The notes beneath the pieces are model-generated. The model was given only the letters and a program-made list of their open reading frames with translations, was not told the origin of the DNA and made no database searches. 64,000 nt of DNA. Source: Hoskinsella mucinilytica (GTDB taxonomy: Bacteria > Bacillota_I > Bacilli_A > Erysipelotrichales > Erysipelotrichaceae). Each line of letters begins with the position of its first letter. Positions within the stretch are counted from its first letter, which is position 1. The position numbers were made by a program, and so were the translations under genes. Of the stretch, positions 52,284-61,147 are shown piece by piece. The stretch spans positions 50,376 through 114,375 of the forward strand of contig NZ_JBEQZJ010000004.1 in NCBI RefSeq assembly GCF_045223415.1, written 5' to 3'.

Positions 52284-53126
52284 TCAATGTTTTCTATTCA
52301 TCAATAGCTGAAGCAGTTCAATCACCTTTTCATCATGTACGGTCAAAGAATGCAAGGAAGCAAGTGCATCATCATAATAACGTTTTGCATCTTCTTTTGC
52401 GCCATCGATTCCACGCAAAGTAACATAAGTTGTTTTATCGTTGGAAAGATCGCTGTTGATATTCTTTCCAAGTTCTTCTTTCGTACTTGTGATATCTAGG
52501 ATATCATCTTGTATCTGAAAGCTTAATCCAATGGCACTACCAATGGAAATCCATGTTGGAATGTCTCCTTTTCGCTCGGCAATCAAGCACGCACAAACCA
52601 TAGGAAGCGTCAAAAGCTTTGCGGTCTTATATTCAAAGATATCTTTTAATTCTTCGATGGTCACTGTTTTTTTAGCTTCCCCTTCAATATCTTTTATTTG
52701 CCCTAAGATCATCCCATCTGCACCACTATAAGAAGCAAGTGCGCTTAGAATATCGACTTTTCTTTGTGCGGAACAATCGACTTGAGCAGCGCTGATAAAA
52801 GCCTGTGTCAATAAAGCATCCCCTGCCAAAATGGCAGTTGCTTCATCGAATTGTACATGACAAGTAGGCTTACCACGTCGTAAAGTATCGTTATCCATTG
52901 CAGGTAGATCATCATGAATCAAAGAATACGTATGAATCATTTCGATTGCTGCCGCTACCGGATATCCTGCCTCTTCTCTTACACCATATGCCGCTAACAC
53001 CGCAAACAATAGTCTAGGGCGAATTCTTTTACCACCAGCCATCAAGGAATACATCATGGCTTGCTTTACTTTAGAATCACTCACACGATCCAGACAATGC
53101 GTGAGATATGTTTCAAAATTATCCAT
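52284..53126 (-). CDS. ispA: Polyprenyl (farnesyl/geranyl) diphosphate synthase
   Basis: IspA condenses IPP with allylic diphosphates to make the FPP used for undecaprenyl and quinone chains. The 280-residue protein has the first Asp-rich motif in HDDLPAMDNDTLRRGKPTCH, and the second in FQIQDDILD. Length and motif spacing fit a short-chain bacterial FPP synthase. It overlaps xseB by 8 bp and lies 13 bp before dxs. AGGAGGTAA is upstream of the ATG. Confidence 0.94.
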   Translation of the reverse strand: MDNFETYLTHCLDRVSDSKVKQAMMYSLMAGGKRIRPRLLFAVLAAYGVREEAGYPVAAAIEMIHTYSLIHDDLPAMDNDTLRRGKPTCHVQFDEATAILAGDALLTQAFISAAQVDCSAQRKVDILSALASYSGADGMILGQIKDIEGEAKKTVTIEELKDIFEYKTAKLLTLPMVCACLIAERKGDIPTWISIGSAIGLSFQIQDDILDITSTKEELGKNINSDLSNDKTTYVTLRGIDGAKEDAKRYYDDALASLHSLTVHDEKVIELLQLLMNRKH

Positions 53127-53334
53127 TGTCTTTTACCTCCTGATAGCTTTCTAAAAGTGTTGCTACTTTATTTTCAAAATCCTTTAGCTGTCCATCACAA
53201 GAATGAACCAATTGAAGTCCTTCTTCGAATAATACGATAGCCTCTTCCAACTCTAAATCATTCTTTTCAAGTGATGCCACGATTTCATTCAAACGTGACA
53301 TAGATGATTTAAATGATGGCGTTTTTGAAGTCAT
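53119..53334 (-). CDS. xseB: Exodeoxyribonuclease VII small subunit
   Basis: This 71-residue helical subunit partners XseA in the processive single-strand exonuclease VII. The family pattern is clear: SFKSSMSRLNEIVASLEKND, LEEAIVLFEEGLQLV and a C-terminal helix. The ATG overlaps the xseA stop (ATGA), with AGGAGGAATTGG upstream, and its own 3' end overlaps ispA. Confidence 0.93.
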   Translation of the reverse strand: MTSKTPSFKSSMSRLNEIVASLEKNDLELEEAIVLFEEGLQLVHSCDGQLKDFENKVATLLESYQEVKDNG

Positions 53335-54662
53335 ACCAATTCCTCCTTTTTCTCTACATTTGCGTGAAGGAAACCATCTTGCATTCTAACCTTGATGGTA
53401 TCCCCTTGTTGTATATCTGAAACGCTTTTGATGATATGATCATCTTGATACGTGATTGCATAACCACGTTCTAATATTTTCAAAGGACTATATGCGTCCA
53501 ATAAAGATAACATATTGGCATATTGCAAAGACTGTTTATGTTCAAATTGTTTCATTGCATAGACCAAGGTATCTTTTTGACGAAGCACCTTTTTTGTATT
53601 TTCATTAAAGATACGCTCACTTGCAACACCCAATACATGAGCTGCATCTTTCCATGCTGTTCGCTGTGTTTGAAGATAGCCTTCTACTTTCCCAAGACTT
53701 TGTACATGCATCGCAAGTGTCATCTGTTCTTTCATGATATAAGACATTGGATCTTTCAGAAAACGATTTTCCTTTATCTGTGTAAATTGCTGCTTATGAT
53801 GAAGATAGATATGACGGATATCTTGTATCATACGATTCTTCGTTTCTTTCAAGCTAGATTTTACTTCTTCAATATCCGGTGTAATCAACTCTGCAGCTGC
53901 AGTTGGAGTCGCTGCTCTAGCGTCACTCACAAAATCGACCAAGGTAGTATCTGTTTCATGACCTACCCCTGTTACGATTACAGTCTTCATCGCATACACA
54001 CAACGTGCTACACTTTCTTCATTAAAACACCAAAGATCCTCTATCGCCCCACCACCACGGGCCAATAAGATCACATCATGACCATTTGCATCTGCTAAGT
54101 TAAGATTTTCAATCAAATTCTTAGAAGCCGCTGTTCCTTGTACTAAGCTTGGATATACTTTAACTTCACAAATAGGCCAACGTCGGGATATCGTCGTTAA
54201 GATATCCTGTATCGCCGCACCTGTTTTAGCACTGATCACAGCGATGCTCATAGGATACATGGGCAATGGTTTTTTATGCGCCTCATCAAAGCAACCTTCT
54301 AAGCGCATTTTTTCTTTTACTGCTTCAAGCTGTAAAAACAAATCACCCAAGCCATCCAATTGTACGCCAGTAACATAAAGTTGTGTCGTACCGCTTGCTT
54401 CATACATTGAAACACTTGCAGTTACGATCACCTTCATGCCTTCCTTCAATAACATCTTACATCGAGATGCATAACTGGAAAACATGACACAACTGATTTT
54501 AGCCTTGTTATCTTTCAAAGAAAAATACCAATGACCACTTCGATGATTGGTGAAATTACTAACCTCACCCTTGACAAGAATGCTTTGTAGATTCTGGTCA
54601 TGATCCAGTGTACCCTTGATATATCTTACAAGTGAATTGACACTGTATAAAGGTCTGCTCAT
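53331..54662 (-). CDS. xseA: Exodeoxyribonuclease VII large subunit
   Basis: XseA is the catalytic subunit of exonuclease VII. The 443-residue protein has an N-terminal OB-fold (LVKGEVSNFTNHRSGHWYFSL region), the catalytic domain with RGGGAIEDLWCFNEE and GVGHETDTTLVDFVSD, and a long coiled coil. Both ends overlap neighbours by 4 bp (nusB upstream, xseB downstream), so stoichiometry is probably set by coupling. Confidence 0.96.
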   Translation of the reverse strand: MSRPLYSVNSLVRYIKGTLDHDQNLQSILVKGEVSNFTNHRSGHWYFSLKDNKAKISCVMFSSYASRCKMLLKEGMKVIVTASVSMYEASGTTQLYVTGVQLDGLGDLFLQLEAVKEKMRLEGCFDEAHKKPLPMYPMSIAVISAKTGAAIQDILTTISRRWPICEVKVYPSLVQGTAASKNLIENLNLADANGHDVILLARGGGAIEDLWCFNEESVARCVYAMKTVIVTGVGHETDTTLVDFVSDARAATPTAAAELITPDIEEVKSSLKETKNRMIQDIRHIYLHHKQQFTQIKENRFLKDPMSYIMKEQMTLAMHVQSLGKVEGYLQTQRTAWKDAAHVLGVASERIFNENTKKVLRQKDTLVYAMKQFEHKQSLQYANMLSLLDAYSPLKILERGYAITYQDDHIIKSVSDIQQGDTIKVRMQDGFLHANVEKKEELV

Positions 54663-55036
54663 AGTTTGTCCAAAACTCCATTGATCAATTTATAGGTATC
54701 ATCATCACAATATTTTTTCGCAAGTGTGATTGCCTCATCTATGACAATTGCCTTTGGTGCTGTTTCCAAATCTAATTCACAACATGCCATCAATAAGATT
54801 GCCTGCTCTACATATCCTAAGCGATCAAATGACCATTCCTCGTTTAATTTTTCATTGATAAGATTAATATAAACATCTTTATATTGAATTGCGTCAACGG
54901 TAATGGTATACAAAAATGGATCTACACTATTTGTTTCCAAGTTATCATAAAGCGCCAACTTGATTTCTTTGTTTAATAATAGGTGCTGATAAAGTACTGT
55001 CATACCCGTTTCTCTCAGCTGATGTCTGCTTGCCAT
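54659..55036 (-). CDS. nusB: Transcription antitermination factor NusB
   Basis: NusB binds boxA RNA with S10 in rRNA antitermination. The 125-residue all-helical protein begins MASRHQLRETGMTVLYQHLL and ends with AIVIDEAITLAKKYCDDDTYKLINGVLDKL-type sequence, the most conserved part of the family. It heads the nusB-xseA-xseB-ispA-dxs-tlyA-recN group; TAGGAGG lies before the ATG. Confidence 0.95.
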   Translation of the reverse strand: MASRHQLRETGMTVLYQHLLLNKEIKLALYDNLETNSVDPFLYTITVDAIQYKDVYINLINEKLNEEWSFDRLGYVEQAILLMACCELDLETAPKAIVIDEAITLAKKYCDDDTYKLINGVLDKL

Positions 55037-55098
55037 AATAAATCCTCCTAATCTATGTATTATTTTACCACAATTTGATATGGTTTCCTTCTATATGC

Positions 55099-55989
55099 TT
55101 ATTTATTTTTATATGGTACCTGTGCACTCGGTACGACACTGCTTGCAGGTTTTGCATGTACTTCCTGATCATCAAAGAAGATATGCGGGCGAAATGCCTC
55201 TAAAATATCCTTTTTTGCTAAACCGCCAAGGAAGAAAGCTTCATCAATTCTAACATCCCATGCCCGAAGCGTACGAATCACTCGTTCATGTGCAGGAGCA
55301 TTACGTGCTGTCACAAGAGCAGTACGTATGGGCGCTGAATCAGGAAATTGCTTTTGGAGATCGGATATCGTTTTGAGAAAATTCGCAAAGGGTCCTTCCG
55401 GTAGTTCTTTTTTAGCAAGGCGTTTTTCATTTTCCACAAAAGCTTCTAAACCATCTTTTTGAAAGATCTGTTCACTTTCATCAGAAAACAACACAGCATC
55501 ACCATCAAATGCAATTCGGATTTGTTCGATATCTTGCATACCATTGGAAATTGGATCCGTATAAATTCTTCCGGCAGCAAATCCGGCATTGATCGCACTT
55601 TCTACATCTTTTTCATTTGCACTTAAAAATAAATCTACGCCGAATGCCCCAAGATAATCCGCCAGTGAGCTTCCTCCTGCTAATACTGCTCTTGTAATAT
55701 CAAGTTGATAGGATGCAATGCTATTGAAGATACGCAAAGAGGTATCCGCACTATTCCTAGACATAATGATGATCTCTACTCTATGCTTTCCTTGTTCATT
55801 CAGCTTCAACAATGCTTTCACCAAAGAAAAGCCACTACCTGGTTTTAATATATCATTTTCATGTTCGATCTGATAATCCGAATATGCCTGTAATCCCTGT
55901 TCCTCAAAGATTCTGTTTTCTTCATCCAAATCAAACAAAGCTCTGGAACTTATACCAACGACCAGACAATCTTTCAAGCTCATCGCCAT
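55099..55989 (-). CDS. 5'-nucleotidase (cytosolic NT5C1-like family)
   Basis: This protein of about 296 residues matches the 5'-nucleotidase family related to cytosolic NT5C1, which dephosphorylates nucleoside monophosphates. Typical segments are LVVGISSRALFDLDEENRIF, GSGFSLVKALLKLN, IAFDGDAVLFSDESE (HAD-like aspartates) and FFLGGLAKKDILEAFRPHIFFDDQ. Several starts are possible (55995, 55989 or 55983) after AAAGGAGG; I use 55989. It lies between the asp23 terminator and nusB. Its bacterial role is not well studied. Confidence 0.82.
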   Translation of the reverse strand: MAMSLKDCLVVGISSRALFDLDEENRIFEEQGLQAYSDYQIEHENDILKPGSGFSLVKALLKLNEQGKHRVEIIIMSRNSADTSLRIFNSIASYQLDITRAVLAGGSSLADYLGAFGVDLFLSANEKDVESAINAGFAAGRIYTDPISNGMQDIEQIRIAFDGDAVLFSDESEQIFQKDGLEAFVENEKRLAKKELPEGPFANFLKTISDLQKQFPDSAPIRTALVTARNAPAHERVIRTLRAWDVRIDEAFFLGGLAKKDILEAFRPHIFFDDQEVHAKPASSVVPSAQVPYKNK

Positions 55990-56010
55990 GATCATCCATC
56001 CTCCTTTCAC

Positions 56011-56041
56011 GAAAAAAAGAAATCCTGTAAGGATTTCTTTT
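56011..56041 (-). terminator. Terminator downstream of the Asp23-family gene
   Basis: On the minus strand AAAAGAAATCC pairs with GGATTTCTTTT around a TTACA loop, and further Ts follow. Confidence 0.85.
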
Positions 56042-56369
56042 AAAATATAAAGCCAACGACACGGATATCAATTACATCCGGTGTATATCCAGTCATATGT
56101 TCAATATTTTCAAAGATCTTACTCTGCACCTTACTGCAGGTATCATTTACATTCACGCTATACTTCACTTTCACATCAATGCTTAAAATCAATTGATCGT
56201 TTGCAATTTTACAGGAAAGCGGATACTTGAACGGCTTACTTCCTGCTGCCAGTTTCAAGTTTTCTTCTTCATCAATGACGTTTTTCGCAATTGCCTGAAA
56301 TGCAGCGGTGCTTAACGCAATGACACCAACATCGTTGTTTTCTTTTAATGCAATATATTCTTGAGCCAT
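56040..56369 (-). CDS. Asp23/Gls24-family protein (YqhY-like)
   Basis: This 109-residue protein belongs to the Asp23/Gls24 (DUF322) family of membrane-associated or envelope-stress proteins. The core VGVIALSTAAFQAIAKNVIDE and the beta strands LILSIDVKVKYSVNVNDTCSK are recognisable. The ATG at 56369 follows AAGGTG by 6 nt. Bacillus yqhY is also found just upstream of nusB, where it affects acetyl-CoA carboxylase, so orthology is likely. Confidence 0.88.
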   Translation of the reverse strand: MAQEYIALKENNDVGVIALSTAAFQAIAKNVIDEEENLKLAAGSKPFKYPLSCKIANDQLILSIDVKVKYSVNVNDTCSKVQSKIFENIEHMTGYTPDVIDIRVVGFIF

Positions 56370-56469
56370 TTTCATCACCTTCTGGTATCATTATATCAGA
56401 ACTCCCTCATTTATTCAATCCAAACATCATATTTCAACGATAGAAGCGTAATGAAAAAGCCTATTTTCG

Positions 56470-58083
56470 TTATTCCATTTTCTCCTTTTGACTGATGTTA
56501 TGGATATATCCGTTTTTCATTTCGATAATGACATCATAGAGCTTCATCATATCTTTTAAAGGCTTATGACATACGGATATGATCGTTAGATCTTGTTGCG
56601 TCAACAATAGATGTTCTAGCATCAAAGTGTTTTCTTGATCCAGTGCCGAAAAAGCCTCATCTAAAAATAACCATTTTCTTTCTGTCAACAATGCTCTAGC
56701 TAATTGGATCCGCTGTAATTCGCCTCCACTGATTTCTTGAACATCACCATTCATTTCATCATCTAACCTCGATGACAATTTTTCTATATGGACTCTTTTC
56801 ATTAAAGTATGGATCGTCTCATCTTCTACTTTTTTCCCTAGGGTAATGTTCTCTTTCAAGGTCCATGGTAACAATTGACTTTGTTGTTTCAAATATACAA
56901 TTTTATCCAAATAGGAAGAAAAGGAAATCTGTTGTAAGGGAATGTCGTTGACATAAATACCATCACTTTCCAATTGCTTCGTGATCAACTTCAACAACGT
57001 TATTTTTCCACACCCTGACTCTCCTATGATCAAATATTTCTTATGCTTCTCAAATTCCAAATGCAACTCTTTCAAAACAGGATGCTCTTGATAACGATAG
57101 CCTGAAAGATTCACTTTGATCGTATCAATGTCACCGCACAAGACATTTTCTTTTTCACTCTTTGCATGTGACCACTGTTGTTTGATATGATCTAACACAG
57201 GCTTACCGGCATGTATTTGATTCTTTAGATCTGCATAATCGGTCATCGGATCGATGATAAGATTACTTGCTTGCATGACACTTAACAATGCCCCGATCGT
57301 TAATTCCTTTTGATCGATCAGAAAGACGCCATATACCAATAATCCAAAAAACATCAGATGCCCAATACCGATATCAAAAGAAGACAACACCTTCATAAAA
57401 CCATTGGCTCTAAGATTACAATTTGCCTGTATTTTATTTCTATGATCTAAAAAGGATCGAAACTTTTGTTCAATCTGAAAATTTCGTATGACATCGAAAT
57501 TATCACAAAACCCTCGAATAGACGCAATCCATTGATGCTGAGCTTCTACATAGGATAATTGATTTTTCTTTAACTCATGACGAAAGCAACGATTGAAAAA
57601 AACCAAAGCAATACCAAACCCATATAGAAAAAACAACAGGGAAAGATGGATGGAACCAATGAAAATACTTGCAAACACAAAGGATACGCTCAATGAGCAT
57701 ATAGATAAATAAGGTTGTACATATTGTTCCATGATCATAGTTACCTGATTGTTTAAAACATTCAAGTAATCACTGGTATCCATACGATGGAAATCCTCTG
57801 GCGAAAAGGTGACATATGCATCATACAATCTTTGATTGATATCAAAATGGATATCTGATTTTAATTTTTGCGTCATCATATTTTGATAAATTTGGATCCC
57901 CATATACAGAACAAGAAAACCAAGCAACCACCCTAACTGATGCATTAAAACATCAATTTGGCTGATCGAATCAATGATATAACCCATCAACAAGGATTTT
58001 ACGATCTGCATACCAGAAAACAAAACAATACCAAAAATGACCATGACCACCATAACTGTATGTTTTTTGATGATTTCTTTCAT
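56470..58083 (-). CDS. ABC transporter permease/ATP-binding protein with altered Walker A
   Basis: This 537-residue half-transporter has an N-terminal membrane domain (about six spans, residues 8-280) fused to a nucleotide-binding domain. The Walker A motif is GESGCGKIT (residues 354-362): Ile361 replaces the Ser/Thr that coordinates magnesium. The signature ISGGELQRIQLARALL, Walker B KWLFLDE and H-loop His506 are intact. It resembles bacteriocin- or peptide-export type half-transporters, but no substrate gene is adjacent and no partner half-transporter is present. It is monocistronic. Confidence 0.85.
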   Translation of the reverse strand: MKEIIKKHTVMVVMVIFGIVLFSGMQIVKSLLMGYIIDSISQIDVLMHQLGWLLGFLVLYMGIQIYQNMMTQKLKSDIHFDINQRLYDAYVTFSPEDFHRMDTSDYLNVLNNQVTMIMEQYVQPYLSICSLSVSFVFASIFIGSIHLSLLFFLYGFGIALVFFNRCFRHELKKNQLSYVEAQHQWIASIRGFCDNFDVIRNFQIEQKFRSFLDHRNKIQANCNLRANGFMKVLSSFDIGIGHLMFFGLLVYGVFLIDQKELTIGALLSVMQASNLIIDPMTDYADLKNQIHAGKPVLDHIKQQWSHAKSEKENVLCGDIDTIKVNLSGYRYQEHPVLKELHLEFEKHKKYLIIGESGCGKITLLKLITKQLESDGIYVNDIPLQQISFSSYLDKIVYLKQQSQLLPWTLKENITLGKKVEDETIHTLMKRVHIEKLSSRLDDEMNGDVQEISGGELQRIQLARALLTERKWLFLDEAFSALDQENTLMLEHLLLTQQDLTIISVCHKPLKDMMKLYDVIIEMKNGYIHNISQKEKME

Positions 58084-58182
58084 TCAACATCCCTCTTCCT
58101 TACTGCTTCACTTCTATCTTTTTCTATTATACAATAATTTCACATACTTTTATAAGGATTTTTAAAAATAATCATATACAAT

Positions 58183-58219
58183 AAAAAAAGCGAATTACTT
58201 ACCACGATAAGTAAACCGC
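58183..58219 (-). terminator. Terminator downstream of spoIIIAH
   Basis: On the minus strand GCG ... TTACTTA pairs with TAAGTAA ... CGC and is followed by seven Ts. Confidence 0.8.
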
Positions 58220-58233
58220 CTTTGCATTTGATA

Positions 58234-58743
58234 TTATTTGAATGAAACTTCAATTAAATATTTTTGATTGACAATGTCGCTTGCGATTTTCATAACACTG
58301 GCAGCTGTTTTCTTATCTTCCTTTGTATCGAAAATGGTAATCGTACATGTCGTATCTTTGATTTCCACCGCCGCATTTAATTTTTCTTTTGCAAGTGCAT
58401 TTTTAATTTGTTCTTGTAGCTGTTGTTGCTCTTTCACCTCATCCATTGTCGATAAAGCTTCTTGCTTTTCCTGCTCTTCACTATCCTTGTTTGCAATCAC
58501 TTCTGAGCTTGAATTTAATTCAGTTTCTTTCTTTTGATTGATTTCATCCTGCAAGTCCTTTGCTTTGTCTTTTGTTTCTGTTTGTGATGTATTTTCCTTT
58601 TCACTTTCACCGTTCACTTTTTCCGTTGTCTTATCCTTTTCATCCATCACGGAAGTAGAATCAGACGGTAATGTCACATAATAGACCGATAACATCAGAA
58701 CCAGTGAAAACATGGTAAGAAATGCCAATGCCTGTTTATTCAT
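58234..58743 (-). CDS. spoIIIAH: SpoIIIAH-like sporulation protein
   Basis: SpoIIIAH is the mother-cell membrane protein that binds forespore SpoIIQ and builds the feeding-tube channel. The 169-residue protein has an N-terminal membrane anchor (ALAFLTMFSLVLMLSVYYV), a long charged linker (residues about 28-100) and the C-terminal ring-forming domain with AAVEIKDTTCTITIFDTKE and ASVMKIASDIVNQKYLIEVSF. GAGGAGGG precedes the ATG. None of spoIIIAA-AG adjoins it, which is unusual since these normally form one operon. Confidence 0.85.
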   Translation of the reverse strand: MNKQALAFLTMFSLVLMLSVYYVTLPSDSTSVMDEKDKTTEKVNGESEKENTSQTETKDKAKDLQDEINQKKETELNSSSEVIANKDSEEQEKQEALSTMDEVKEQQQLQEQIKNALAKEKLNAAVEIKDTTCTITIFDTKEDKKTAASVMKIASDIVNQKYLIEVSFK

Positions 58744-58794
58744 GGTCTTGCCCTCCTCGCTTGTTCTATCCTATGTAAAGGAGTGGCTAAATAT

Positions 58795-58821
58795 GATAAA
58801 AAGGAACTCGAAAGTTCCTTC
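58795..58821 (-). terminator. Terminator downstream of the RelA/SpoT-fold gene
   Basis: On the minus strand AGGAACT pairs with AGTTCCT around a UUCG tetraloop and is followed by five Ts. Confidence 0.83.
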
Positions 58822-58823
58822 TT

Positions 58824-60200
58824 TTATGAGTGAAATATCACTTTGATACGCTTCATCCATTCTTCATAATACGCTTCACGATATTCCATGAAATCGGAAT
58901 AAGAAATAACACGTGCTTCCAGTTCCTCAATAAAGGTCACAAAGGCTTGATTGATGGATACCATCTTATCATTATGAATGATTTGAATAGATCCAATCTC
59001 ACAAAGTGAATCAGCTAAGATACGACTACATTCTTCATGTAACAGATCGCTTTGTTCCATCGGTAGCTTCACAAAGCTGGTATTTAACCAGTAATTATCC
59101 ACAAGATAATTCTTGATGACATTTAAAAACATACAAAAATCTTCCATGTTGTTTCCCGGTTCTATTGCAAATAACATATTGAAGAACACAAACCAATCAT
59201 AATCCTCATTGATAATGCTTAACAAGTAATTGCCAAGCACATGCACAAACACATCCTGTGATACAAACGTATGATCGATTTCTATTTCATTTTCAAAGTC
59301 CATATCAATGCTATTCAGTTTCTTAAAGGTCTTAAACAAAGAACTGACACGATCATTGCTTCCTCCATCATATCGGATATCTTTTAAGAAGATATAGTGA
59401 CCCAATATGGTAGAAGTACTCTTGATATTCATCGTAAAGCCGATTGATTCATTCATTTTCATCGCAAACAAATCGTTGATTGCTTTTGATATCTGCTTTT
59501 CAAAGGTTCCTTCTGTGATGCTTGTATCACTTAAGCTTGATTCCTGCATTTGATTATAAATGATATTCAACTGTCTATCCGTAATCGTCAAATTGGCTTT
59601 GATACTTGCCAGAAGATCCTTCATAAAATCATCATATACATAATAATTGGTATTCTTATAAACCAATTTATGTTCGATTTCTCCCCAAAAGGAATGAACC
59701 AGTGCTTTGATCTGAAGTTCCACATTGACACGTATCCCATCCTTTAGATAATAACCATCAATACGATAAATGGCAAAGCCGTTTTTTTGAATTTGTGGTT
59801 GTCTGCTGTTACAGTCTAGGAAAAAATTTGGATTTGCTTCATTATAATAATAACCGTCTGCTTCATTTTTCTGATTCAATTGTTCTCTCAACTGATTCAA
59901 TACATTAAATTCATCTTCAATAAAACGACATTCGATGATAAATCCGATCAAATCACTTAAATTATTCAAAATATCTTGGGCTTGATTGTTTTCTACATAA
60001 AAACGATTGCGAATGATTTTTTCTCTTAAGCTATCCTTTGATTTGATACGTGAATTGATATCTACGACCATTTCTCTTTTGCTTTGCATAAGATACTCGA
60101 TATAATCATGTAATTCATCTTCGATACTGCGATAAAACGGATGATTTTTTTCAAGTAGCTCTAGTGTAGAATCGATGGTATCAAATACTTTTAAACGCAT
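58824..60200 (-). CDS. RelA/SpoT-domain protein with degenerate synthetase site and large C-terminal extension
   Basis: The first 200 of 458 residues align with small alarmone synthetases: SRIKSKDSLREKI (R51), LSDLIGFIIECRF (D83), KNGFAIYRIDGYY (141-150), VELQIKA (E161) and FWGEIEHKLVYK. The catalytic Asp and Glu are kept. The NGYRSLH-type motif is reduced to NGFAIYR, and the Arg usually found after G86 is Ile88. The C-terminal 250 residues are unrecognised. It overlaps ribF by 10 bp. It could be a divergent nucleotide synthetase or a regulator that has lost (p)ppGpp synthesis. Confidence 0.75.
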   Translation of the reverse strand: MRLKVFDTIDSTLELLEKNHPFYRSIEDELHDYIEYLMQSKREMVVDINSRIKSKDSLREKIIRNRFYVENNQAQDILNNLSDLIGFIIECRFIEDEFNVLNQLREQLNQKNEADGYYYNEANPNFFLDCNSRQPQIQKNGFAIYRIDGYYLKDGIRVNVELQIKALVHSFWGEIEHKLVYKNTNYYVYDDFMKDLLASIKANLTITDRQLNIIYNQMQESSLSDTSITEGTFEKQISKAINDLFAMKMNESIGFTMNIKSTSTILGHYIFLKDIRYDGGSNDRVSSLFKTFKKLNSIDMDFENEIEIDHTFVSQDVFVHVLGNYLLSIINEDYDWFVFFNMLFAIEPGNNMEDFCMFLNVIKNYLVDNYWLNTSFVKLPMEQSDLLHEECSRILADSLCEIGSIQIIHNDKMVSINQAFVTFIEELEARVISYSDFMEYREAYYEEWMKRIKVIFHS

Positions 60201-61135
60201 GATATCGGCTCCTCTCTGCTTTTGAAATAGTTCTTTGCAGTTTCCATATCGCTATGTAGCTGTTTCATGAAAGCTTCCTTCCCAGGAAATTTACATTCTT
60301 CTCTGATAAACGACAAAAAGCGAAAAATCACGGACTCTTGATAGATCATTTCATGAAAGTCAAAAATGTGTGCTTCCAAAGATGTTTGTTCTTGATAGTT
60401 GAAACTAGGGTTGTGCCCTACATTCATAAATGCCGGATACCATTTACCACGACAAAATACTTCTCCAACATACACTCCCTGTTTGGGTATGAGATAATGA
60501 TCATCCATGCATAAATTAGCCGTAGGAAAGCCAACTGTCCTACCAATATGATTTCCTTCGATTACATGCCCATTGATTTCATAAGCTCTTCCCATGATCT
60601 TAGCTGCTTTTTCCATTTCTCCATTCAAAATCAAATGTTCGATCCTTGTACTGGAAATTTTTTGATGTTCACTTTCAACTTCATCAATCACTTGCACTTG
60701 AAATTTCGTTTGCGCCTTTAACGTTTCCACGCTTCCACTGCCTTTTATCGCATAATGAAAGTCATAACCACATACCAGTGTATGCAAATTCAATTTTCCT
60801 AATACATATTGATGAAAATCTTGAATGCTTAGATCCGCCATTTCTTTGGTAAAGTTTAGAACGATCCAATTTTGAATACCTAGTTGTTCCGCAATTTCCA
60901 TACGTTTTTTCATCGGCGTAATATGAGGAATGTGTTCTATCTTTTTGATTACCTTCCAAGGATCAGGTTCAAATGTAATAAGTGATGGAACTGTCTTTGT
61001 TTCCTCTGCTCTTTTTTTAACTGCTTCTATCAATTTCTGATGTCCTAAATGAAGACCATCAAAATATCCAATACAAGCAGTGATGTTTTCTGTCAATTCT
61101 TCTGCTTGATCAATTCCTATATGATATACCTTCAT
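60191..61135 (-). CDS. ribF: Bifunctional riboflavin kinase/FAD synthetase
   Basis: RibF phosphorylates riboflavin to FMN and adenylates it to FAD. The 314-residue protein has the N-terminal nucleotidyltransferase domain (IGYFDGLHLGHQKLIEA and STRIEHLI) and the C-terminal flavokinase domain (GRTVGFPTANLCMDDHYLIPKQGVY, FMNVGHNPSF, E in SLEAHIFDF). The ATG at 61135 is preceded by AGGTGAGG; upstream in-frame GTG and ATG codons overlap that sequence. It follows truB, the conserved truB-ribF pair. Confidence 0.95.
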   Translation of the reverse strand: MKVYHIGIDQAEELTENITACIGYFDGLHLGHQKLIEAVKKRAEETKTVPSLITFEPDPWKVIKKIEHIPHITPMKKRMEIAEQLGIQNWIVLNFTKEMADLSIQDFHQYVLGKLNLHTLVCGYDFHYAIKGSGSVETLKAQTKFQVQVIDEVESEHQKISSTRIEHLILNGEMEKAAKIMGRAYEINGHVIEGNHIGRTVGFPTANLCMDDHYLIPKQGVYVGEVFCRGKWYPAFMNVGHNPSFNYQEQTSLEAHIFDFHEMIYQESVIFRFLSFIREECKFPGKEAFMKQLHSDMETAKNYFKSREEPISCV

Positions 61136-61147
61136 GCTCATCCTCAC

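Noticed and set aside
53523..54068. 181-codon plus-strand frame opposite xseA
   Set aside because: Cysteine- and histidine-rich low-quality translation, fully antisense to a clear xseA with conserved motifs.
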